Shown here one piece after another: positions 58,161 through 64,000 of a DNA stretch of 64,000 nt. The position numbers and the translations under genes were made by a program. The stretch covers positions 2,187,501 through 2,251,500 of the forward strand of contig NZ_CP009291.1 in assembly GCF_000767465.1 (NCBI RefSeq). The letters run 5' to 3'. The notes below the pieces were generated by a model. That model was given only the letters and a program-made list of their open reading frames with translations. It was not told where the DNA came from and made no database searches. Origin of the DNA: Novosphingobium pentaromativorans US6-1 (lineage in GTDB: Bacteria > Pseudomonadota > Alphaproteobacteria > Sphingomonadales > Sphingomonadaceae). Positions within the stretch are counted from its first letter, which is position 1. Each line of letters starts with the position of its first letter.

Positions 58161-59510
58161 CTAGACCGCCGAACTGAACCGCCGCAGCGAATCCTTGCGA
58201 TAAGGATCGAAGCGTGCCGCGATGGAGCGCGCATAGGGCAGGCCGCCCGGGCGGATCACCAGGTCGTCGCCATCGGCCTCGCACAGCCCGGCCTGAAGAT
58301 AGGACTCCAGCATCGGCAACGCCTCGCGCGCGAGGTCGGGATCGACATGGGCGCGGCCCCGGCACAGCAACCCCTCGATCACGGCGCCGCGACGGCGATC
58401 TTCGGCACTGCGCACGATCCCGCGATTGGCGGTCAGTCGATCCTGCGAGAGCATCATGCGATAGCGGCCGGTATTCTTCTCGTTCTGGACCAGTAGCTCC
58501 GGGAAACTGCTGATCGAGGAAGCGCCAAGCCCGATCAGGACCGGCGCCTGATCCTCGGTGAAGCCCTGGAAATTGCGCCGCAGCCTGCCGGTCAGTGCCG
58601 CGCGGGCGAGCGAATCGCCGGGCAAGGCGAAGTGGTCGAACCCGACCGGCACATAGCCTTCATTCACGAGATATTCGTAGCCGAACGCCGCCATGCGAAA
58701 GCGCATTTCGGCATCGGGCAGCGCGCTGCCATCGATCTTGCGCTGGCGCGCGATCAGGTGCGGGATATGGGCATATCCGAAGAGCGCTATCCGATCCGCT
58801 CCGAGCGTAACGCTCCGCCTCAGCGAATCCTCCAGGTCGGCCATCGTCTGGCCGGGCAGACCGTACATGAGATCGTAATTGAGCGAAGCCACCCCCGCCG
58901 CGCGCAGCATTTCGGTGGTTTCCCCGATCATCTGCGCCGGCTGCACCCGGCCGATGGCCTCCTGCAGCGCGGGCGCAAAGGTCTGGACGCCAAGGCTGGC
59001 GCGCTCGATCCGGACCGCCCCGACCACCGCAGCCCATTCGGGGCCCATCGTGCGCGGGTCGAGCTCGATCGAGATGACCGGGCGCGAAGCGGCGAACTGC
59101 AACGTCAATGCATCGACCAGCCGCACGAAGTCGATCGGCGGAATGCCGTTGGGACTGCCCCCGCCAAAGGCGATGCGCGTTACCTTCGCGGCATTGGGCA
59201 GGTGTTCTGAAACAAGCGTGATCTCGCGGTGCAGGGCGTCGAGGTAACTCGACACCCGGTCGCGCCGGTTGGCCACGCTTGTATTGCAACCGCAGTACCA
59301 GCAGATCTTCTCGCAGAAAGGAATGTGCACGTAGAGCGAGACTTCGCCGGTCTCTCCCTCCAGCACCCGCAGGAGATCGGCCGCGCCGACGCGGTCGTCG
59401 AATTCGGCCGCCGTCGGGAAGCTGGTGTAGCGCGGTACGGGAATCGCGAGCAGGTCTGGCAGATATGTCCACATGCCGGGGACATTCGCCGCAGCGGCGC
59501 CGCTCGTCAT
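58161..59510 (-). CDS. hemN: Oxygen-independent coproporphyrinogen III dehydrogenase
   Basis: This 449-residue radical SAM enzyme makes protoporphyrinogen IX for haem without oxygen. The [4Fe-4S] motif CEKICWYC (Cys66, 70, 73) follows VHIPF. The ATG at 59510 overlaps the upstream small gene by ATGA; the family N-terminus MWTYLPDLL at 59474 is an alternative start. It is the last gene of the cbb3 maturation operon. Confidence 0.94.
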   Translation of the reverse strand: MTSGAAAANVPGMWTYLPDLLAIPVPRYTSFPTAAEFDDRVGAADLLRVLEGETGEVSLYVHIPFCEKICWYCGCNTSVANRRDRVSSYLDALHREITLVSEHLPNAAKVTRIAFGGGSPNGIPPIDFVRLVDALTLQFAASRPVISIELDPRTMGPEWAAVVGAVRIERASLGVQTFAPALQEAIGRVQPAQMIGETTEMLRAAGVASLNYDLMYGLPGQTMADLEDSLRRSVTLGADRIALFGYAHIPHLIARQRKIDGSALPDAEMRFRMAAFGYEYLVNEGYVPVGFDHFALPGDSLARAALTGRLRRNFQGFTEDQAPVLIGLGASSISSFPELLVQNEKNTGRYRMMLSQDRLTANRGIVRSAEDRRRGAVIEGLLCRGRAHVDPDLAREALPMLESYLQAGLCEADGDDLVIRPGGLPYARSIAARFDPYRKDSLRRFSSAV

Positions 59511-59728
59511 TGCGTTCGATCAAGCCGCTTGCGCGAAGACCCGGTGTGGCACCCTTTCGCGCAGCACGGCCCCTGCACCGGTCCCGGAGGACCATCGGGC
59601 GCGACCGGAATCGAGACCGCGCCGCCGCCGCACAGCGGGGCGACAAGTGCACGCGCCTCGGCCTCGAGCGGGCCGAGCATGGCGGGCAACAAGGCAAGAG
59701 CGGCGAACAGGGCAAGCTGGCGATTCAC
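59507..59728 (-). CDS. Small exported Cys-rich protein between ccoS and hemN
   Basis: The 73-residue protein begins (GTG) with a signal peptide (MNRQLALFAALALLPAMLG to about EARA) and ends with a Cys-rich PCCAKGCHTG motif. It overlaps ccoS and hemN by 4 bases each, so it is cotranslated with cbb3 maturation genes. The CC...CH pattern could bind copper or haem. I do not recognise a named family. Confidence 0.7.
   Translation of the reverse strand: MNRQLALFAALALLPAMLGPLEAEARALVAPLCGGGAVSIPVAPDGPPGPVQGPCCAKGCHTGSSRKRLDRTQ
59510..59523 (-). promoter_or_regulatory. hemN: Weak FNR-like site at the hemN start
   Basis: On the minus strand TTGAT-CGAA-CGCAA matches one full and one poor half-site. 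It overlaps the hemN ATG at 59510 and sits 42 bases before the alternative start at 59474. Weak candidate only. Confidence 0.3.
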
Positions 59729-59892
59729 GAATTGCTGTTCCCATCGAGATCGTCGTCTTCATCGATCAGGATGCGGTTGGCCGCACCGTCGAGATCCTCG
59801 AACTGCCCGCTTTTCATCGCCCAGAAGAAGGCGCCGAGCCCGGCGAGGCCCATAAGCAGTGCCAGCGGGATGAGGAAGCCAAGAATGGTCAT
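59725..59892 (-). CDS. ccoS: cbb3 oxidase assembly protein CcoS
   Basis: The 55-residue single-span protein (ILGFLIPLALLMGLAGLGAFFW) with an acidic C-terminus matches CcoS. It is needed for copper and haem insertion into CcoN. The ATG overlaps the fixI stop by ATGA, and its stop overlaps the following gene (GTGA). Confidence 0.92.
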   Translation of the reverse strand: MTILGFLIPLALLMGLAGLGAFFWAMKSGQFEDLDGAANRILIDEDDDLDGNSNS

Positions 59893-62036
59893 GCGCCCTG
59901 CCTGCCGGCCGCGCGCGCAACTCGCAGCGAATTCCCGACCACGATCAAGGAACTGGCCGACATTGCGATGGCGGCAAGAAGCGGCGTCACGAATCCGAAA
60001 ATCGCCAGCGGCACTGCAAAGAGATTGTAGATGGCGGCCAGTGCGAAGTTCTGCCTCACCACCCGCATGGTGGCACGCGCCACCCGGATCGCCATGGAAA
60101 CCGGCATGAGCCTGTCGCCGACGAAGACGGCATCGGCAGCCTGCTGGCTGACGTCGCTCGCCCCGCCGGGAGCGATGGAGACATGGGCACCGGCAAGCGC
60201 AGGGCCATCGTTCAGGCCATCGCCGATCATCAGGACCTTGCGGCCCTGCCCCGCCTTGCGCTCCAGCAGCGCCAGCTTGTCGGCCGGACGCATGGCAGCG
60301 GTAGCGAAGAGCCCCAGCTCGCGCGCGACCTGCGCCACCGCCGCCTGCCGGTCGCCCGAGGCGATGGCCGAAACGATGCCCTGTGCGCGAAGCTGCTCCA
60401 GCGTCTCGCGCACGTCCGGGCGGAGCAGATCGGCAAAGCCGATGCGCGTGCGCGCCCCTCCGACGAGCAGGTCGACGGCGAGTCCGCCCGCTTCCACTTC
60501 CGGACGCAGCAGCGCGACCTCTTCTCCCGCCCAGCGTCCGGCCATCCCGTGCCCTGCCGTCTCGCTGAGGGCATCGAGCGTGGCCGGTTCGACGCCTTCG
60601 CCGCGCAGGGCGCTCGCCAGACCGCGGCTGAGCGGATGGCGGCTCGCCTGCGCCAGTGCGAGCGTAATGCTGCGCTGCCGGGGGGAAAGCATGGTGAGGT
60701 CGACGGGGCGCGGCTCGCCAAGGGTGAGCGTACCGGTCTTGTCGAACAGCACTTCATCCACTTCGGCGAGACGTTCGAGCGCGGAGCCGTCCTTGATCAG
60801 CAGGCCGCGCTTCATCAGTGCGCCGGCAGCAACGACCTGCGCCGCCGGTACCGCAAGGCCCAGCGCGCAAGGGCACGTGATAATCAGCACCGCCACTGCG
60901 ATCAGCAGCGACTTGTAGAGACCCGCCCCCGCCAGCATCCAGCCGCAGAAGCTCAGGAACGCAAGACTGTGCACTGCCGGTGCATAGTAGCGCGCCGCCT
61001 TGTCGGCGATGCGGACGTAGCGCGAACGCGACTGACCGGCCTCGTCCATGAGGCGGGCGATATCGGCAAGCGCGGTATCCTGCGCCGCCGCGGTCACCCG
61101 GACCCGGACCGGATTGCCCAGGTTAATCATCCCGGCATGGATCGTCTCGCCCGTGCCTGCCGGTCGCGGATCGCTCTCACCGGTGAGCATCGAGGAATCG
61201 ACGGTGGTGCGCCCCTCGACGATCTCGCCGTCGGCGGCCAGCGCTTCTCCGGCGGCCACCAGCATGATCATGCCCGGGGCCAGGCGGTCCGCCTCGACAT
61301 AGCGGGTGGAACCGTCCGCTTCGAGCACATGCGCGCCGCGCCCCATGCGGCCCAGCAGCGCGGCGATCCCCGACCGGGCGCGGCTGCGCATCATCGCGTC
61401 GAGCACGCGGCCCGCCAGCAGGAAAAACAGCAGCATCACCGCGCCGTCGAAATAGGCATGGGGGCCGCCGGTCAGCGTCTCGTAAAGGCTCATCCCCGTC
61501 GCCAGCAGGACGCCTATCGAGATCGGCACGTCCATGTTGGTACGGCGGTAGCGCAAGGCCATCAGCGCCGAGCCGAAGAAGGGCCTGCCGGCATAGGCGA
61601 TGACGGGAATGGCGATGAGCGCCGAGAGCAGATGGAACAGCTCGCGCGTCTCGCCCCCGGCTCCGGCCCATACGCTGACCGAGAGCAGCATGATGTTCAT
61701 CATGCCGAAGCCGGCCACCGCCAGTGCGCGCAGCAGGCGCCGGGTTTCGGCGTCATCGCGGCCCAGCGGGTTCTCGGCCGCGCGCTCGGCCTCGAAACCC
61801 AGCTTGCGCAGTTCCTCGATGATGGCATCGCCGGTCAGTGCGGGATCGTGGCTCACCGCGACGCGCCTGGCGGAGAAATTGACGCGCGCCGCAGCGACCC
61901 CGGGCACGGCGGCAAGCCCGCGCTCGACCTTGCCGATGCAGCCCGCGCAGCGCATGCCGGGCACCGTGAAGCGGCTGTCGATACAGGCCTGTGCGGCAGC
62001 GCCTTGTGCGGTGAGGGCGGAAACCGGCGCGTTCAT
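59889..62036 (-). CDS. fixI: Copper-transporting P-type ATPase for cbb3 oxidase
   Basis: This 715-residue P1B ATPase (FixI/CcoI) delivers copper for cbb3 oxidase. It has an N-terminal HMA domain with GMRCAGC (Cys30, 33), the transmembrane CPC at 388-390, the phosphorylation motif DKTGT at 432-436 and a TGES at about 285. Context between fixH and ccoS confirms the role. Confidence 0.96.
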   Translation of the reverse strand: MNAPVSALTAQGAAAQACIDSRFTVPGMRCAGCIGKVERGLAAVPGVAAARVNFSARRVAVSHDPALTGDAIIEELRKLGFEAERAAENPLGRDDAETRRLLRALAVAGFGMMNIMLLSVSVWAGAGGETRELFHLLSALIAIPVIAYAGRPFFGSALMALRYRRTNMDVPISIGVLLATGMSLYETLTGGPHAYFDGAVMLLFFLLAGRVLDAMMRSRARSGIAALLGRMGRGAHVLEADGSTRYVEADRLAPGMIMLVAAGEALAADGEIVEGRTTVDSSMLTGESDPRPAGTGETIHAGMINLGNPVRVRVTAAAQDTALADIARLMDEAGQSRSRYVRIADKAARYYAPAVHSLAFLSFCGWMLAGAGLYKSLLIAVAVLIITCPCALGLAVPAAQVVAAGALMKRGLLIKDGSALERLAEVDEVLFDKTGTLTLGEPRPVDLTMLSPRQRSITLALAQASRHPLSRGLASALRGEGVEPATLDALSETAGHGMAGRWAGEEVALLRPEVEAGGLAVDLLVGGARTRIGFADLLRPDVRETLEQLRAQGIVSAIASGDRQAAVAQVARELGLFATAAMRPADKLALLERKAGQGRKVLMIGDGLNDGPALAGAHVSIAPGGASDVSQQAADAVFVGDRLMPVSMAIRVARATMRVVRQNFALAAIYNLFAVPLAIFGFVTPLLAAIAMSASSLIVVGNSLRVARAAGRQGA

Positions 62037-62491
62037 CGGATCGCCTGCTCGGTGCGCCAGGTGCGCCCGCCTGCCTCGACCGCGAAGCGCAGGGTCCAGC
62101 GATCGTTGGGCAGCACTTCGCGGCTGACCCAGTCGCTACCGGCATCGCGCTCGAAATGCAGCGTCATGTCCGGCTTGTGGCCCAGCGGGTGGCGGGCCAC
62201 GGCAGTCACCGTGGGAAAGGTGGGCACCTCGCCCAGAATGGCAACGACGCGGCCATCGGCACGGCGATCGGCATGGAGCGTCCAGCCCAGCGCCTTTTCC
62301 GACTTCGCTTCATCGAGCCAGCGGTTGAAATGCTGGCTGGCGACGTAGGAATTCTCGACCACGACGCCTCCGAAGGTCGAGCTGGCAAGCCCGGCCATCG
62401 TGAAATTGACGGCCACGACAACGCCAAAGCCTGCGACGAGGATCGCGGTCATGTGCTTGCCGGTAAAGGGGCGGACAGTGCGGCTCATCAT
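62033..62491 (-). CDS. fixH: FixH/CcoH family protein
   Basis: The 152-residue protein has one N-terminal membrane span (about 15-35) and a periplasmic domain. It matches FixH, required for cbb3 maturation. Its ends overlap ccoG and fixI by 4 bases. Confidence 0.93.
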   Translation of the reverse strand: MMSRTVRPFTGKHMTAILVAGFGVVVAVNFTMAGLASSTFGGVVVENSYVASQHFNRWLDEAKSEKALGWTLHADRRADGRVVAILGEVPTFPTVTAVARHPLGHKPDMTLHFERDAGSDWVSREVLPNDRWTLRFAVEAGGRTWRTEQAIR

Positions 62492-63945
62492 TGCTCTCCC
62501 GGGGCATCGAACTGGGCCTCGGCGCTGTCCTGTTCGCGCGCTTCGCCAAGGGCCTGCAAGTGGAAGGTGAACTCCTGCGCGGGGGTACCGGCAGGTACCA
62601 CCAGGTAGGCGCGCAGGCTCTGGGTCTCGTCGGCGGGCACGATGCGGGTCAGCGCGGTCCCGGCCTCGGCCATGCCGACGTCGTCGCTCCAGATCTTCGC
62701 TCCGGGAAGTCCCTCGATGGAAATCTCCATCTTGCGCGGGCGGCCCTGCATGTTGCGCAGGCGCAAGGTATAGGCATTGCGGACCGAACCGTCGCTCAGC
62801 AGGATGTAGGGCGGGTTGCGATCCTTGGCGACGGTCAGGTCGGTGTGCACGCGCGTGCCCAGCAGGAACAGCAGCGAGAGGCCGATCCCGCCCCAGACCG
62901 CGAAGTAAAGCATCGTGCGCGGGCGCCAGATGAGCTTGAGGTGGCGGGTCGGCGGCTGCCCCGCTTTCTCGCGTTCGGCATCCTCCAGCGTGGCGTAGTC
63001 GATCAGGCCGCGCGGACGGCCCGTTTCACCCATCACCCGGTCGCAGGCATCGATGCACAAGGCGCAGGTGATGCAGCCGATCTGCGGCCCTTCGCGGATG
63101 TCGATGCCGGTCGGGCAGACTGCAACGCACTGGTTGCAGTCGATGCAGTCGCCGAACCTGTCGGGGTTCTTCCCGGCCTTCTTGACGCTGCCGCGCGGTT
63201 CGCCGCGCCAGTCCTTGTAGGTGACGATCAGCGACTTCTCGTCGAGCATCGCGGTCTGGATGCGCGGCCAGGGGCACATGTAGACACAGACCTGCTCGCG
63301 CATGAAGCCGCCGAGCACGAACGTGGTCGCCGTCAGCACCGCCACCGTGGCGTAGGCAACAGGGTCGGCGGTGCCGGTCCAGAATGCGTGCTGCAGCGTG
63401 GGGGCATCGGCGAAATAGAAGATCCAGGCGCCGCCGGTGGCGAAACTGATCGCGAGATAGACCGTCCACTTGGCGAGGCGCCGGGCGATCTTGGCCGGTC
63501 CCCAGGGGGCCTTGTAGAGACGGAAGCGGGCATTGCGGTCGCCGTCGAAGAAGCGGTCGACATGCTGGAACAGGTCGGTCCAGACCGTCTGCGGGCAGGC
63601 ATAGCCACACCAGGCGCGGCCCACGGCACTGGTGACGAGGAACAGGCCGATGCCGGCCATGATCAGCAGCCCTGCCACGAAATAGAATTCGTGCGGCCAG
63701 ATCTCGATGCCGAACATGTAGAAGCGGCGATGGGCCAGATCGACCAGCACCGCCTGATCGGGCGCATAGGGGCCGCGGTCCCAGCGCAGCCACGGCGTGC
63801 CCCAGTAAATCGCGAGGCAGATCACCATGATCGCCCACTTGAGGCGACGGAACTTGCCGTCGATGCGCCGGTTGAAGACCGGCTCCCGCTTTGCATAGAG
63901 CGAAGCGGGGCGGTCCTGCGTCTTGATCTGGTCGGGCTTGTTCAT
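62488..63945 (-). CDS. ccoG: cbb3 oxidase accessory protein CcoG (FixG/RdxA)
   Basis: This 485-residue inner-membrane ferredoxin-like protein has about five helices and two [4Fe-4S] clusters (CIDCNQCVAVCP and CITCALCIDACDR). The C-terminal Ig-like FixG domain follows. It reduces copper for cbb3 assembly. It is the first visible gene of the maturation operon; ccoNOQP probably lies beyond the window edge. Confidence 0.96.
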   Translation of the reverse strand: MNKPDQIKTQDRPASLYAKREPVFNRRIDGKFRRLKWAIMVICLAIYWGTPWLRWDRGPYAPDQAVLVDLAHRRFYMFGIEIWPHEFYFVAGLLIMAGIGLFLVTSAVGRAWCGYACPQTVWTDLFQHVDRFFDGDRNARFRLYKAPWGPAKIARRLAKWTVYLAISFATGGAWIFYFADAPTLQHAFWTGTADPVAYATVAVLTATTFVLGGFMREQVCVYMCPWPRIQTAMLDEKSLIVTYKDWRGEPRGSVKKAGKNPDRFGDCIDCNQCVAVCPTGIDIREGPQIGCITCALCIDACDRVMGETGRPRGLIDYATLEDAEREKAGQPPTRHLKLIWRPRTMLYFAVWGGIGLSLLFLLGTRVHTDLTVAKDRNPPYILLSDGSVRNAYTLRLRNMQGRPRKMEISIEGLPGAKIWSDDVGMAEAGTALTRIVPADETQSLRAYLVVPAGTPAQEFTFHLQALGEAREQDSAEAQFDAPGEQ

Positions 63946-63981
63946 CGTTCCAGTCCGCTTGGGGGCAGAGCGGCAGGCGGC

Positions 63982-64000
63982 TTATTCAGCCTCTGTCGGT
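63982..64000 (-). CDS. Possible tail of an upstream gene (ccoP?)
   Basis: On the minus strand a frame ends PTEAE-TAA at 63984-63982, 37 bases before ccoG. By operon order this would be ccoP, but only six codons are visible and a TGA in another frame is also present. Confidence 0.25.

Overview
The window is a GC-rich chromosomal segment of an alphaproteobacterium. The best fit is the Sphingomonadales, probably a Novosphingobium- or Sphingobium-like species: mipZ is present, 4-base ATGA coupling between genes is frequent, and there is an alphaproteobacterial cbb3-oxidase accessory block and a BigR-type sulfide operon. Base composition looks even. I see no prophage, integrase, complete insertion sequence, CRISPR array or rRNA operon. 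One tRNA-Leu(TAA) is present.

Layout. 1-4.2 kb: tail of an exbD gene with its terminator, a large Lhr-type DEXH helicase and a divergent MgtC/DUF4010 membrane protein. 4.2-8.6 kb: a coupled mipZ / J-domain / phosphohexomutase operon, panC and a CsgG-like exported protein. 9-20.3 kb: a MASE1-PAS-GGDEF cyclase divergent from a PilZ protein, then LD-carboxypeptidase, LOG protein, thiD, glmM, an SDF-type symporter, purH, two small membrane proteins and a Zur-like Fur regulator. 20.4-27.5 kb: dxs, a POT peptide transporter followed by two coupled secreted amidohydrolases, and ihfB. 27.6-37.9 kb: a beta-helix protein, tRNA-Leu, a double-PilZ protein, a lipoprotein-type MsrB, an ABC-2 exporter, queG, a ferredoxin reductase, an LLM oxidoreductase, a TPR protein and an alpha/beta hydrolase. 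38-48 kb: thrS behind a threonine-rich leader peptide, a spermidine-synthase-like protein, Hsp20, aguA behind the remains of an M28 peptidase gene, glnE, bcp, a DUF455 protein and an M23 endopeptidase.

48.2-56.3 kb reads as a sulfide and respiration island. An ArsR/BigR-type repressor and a peroxiredoxin diverge from an MBL persulfide dioxygenase, two YeeE/YedE sulfur transporters, a sulfurtransferase-SQR fusion, a TauE/SafE exporter and a short HTH protein. These are followed by a bd-type quinol oxidase (cydA, cydB, DUF2474). SQR would feed electrons to quinone, and a bd oxidase can reoxidise quinol when sulfide inhibits haem-copper oxidases.

56.3-64 kb holds an amidohydrolase-2-like protein, a PilZ protein behind a perfect FNR/FixK-type dyad, and a tightly coupled minus-strand operon for cbb3 oxidase maturation (ccoG, fixH, fixI, ccoS, a small Cys-rich exported protein, hemN). 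The oxidase genes themselves probably lie just beyond the right edge.

The most notable signals are the Thr-rich leader upstream of thrS, an amidohydrolase paired with a partner lacking its metal ligands, an internally deleted M28 peptidase gene, and a BigR-type repressor with only one cysteine.
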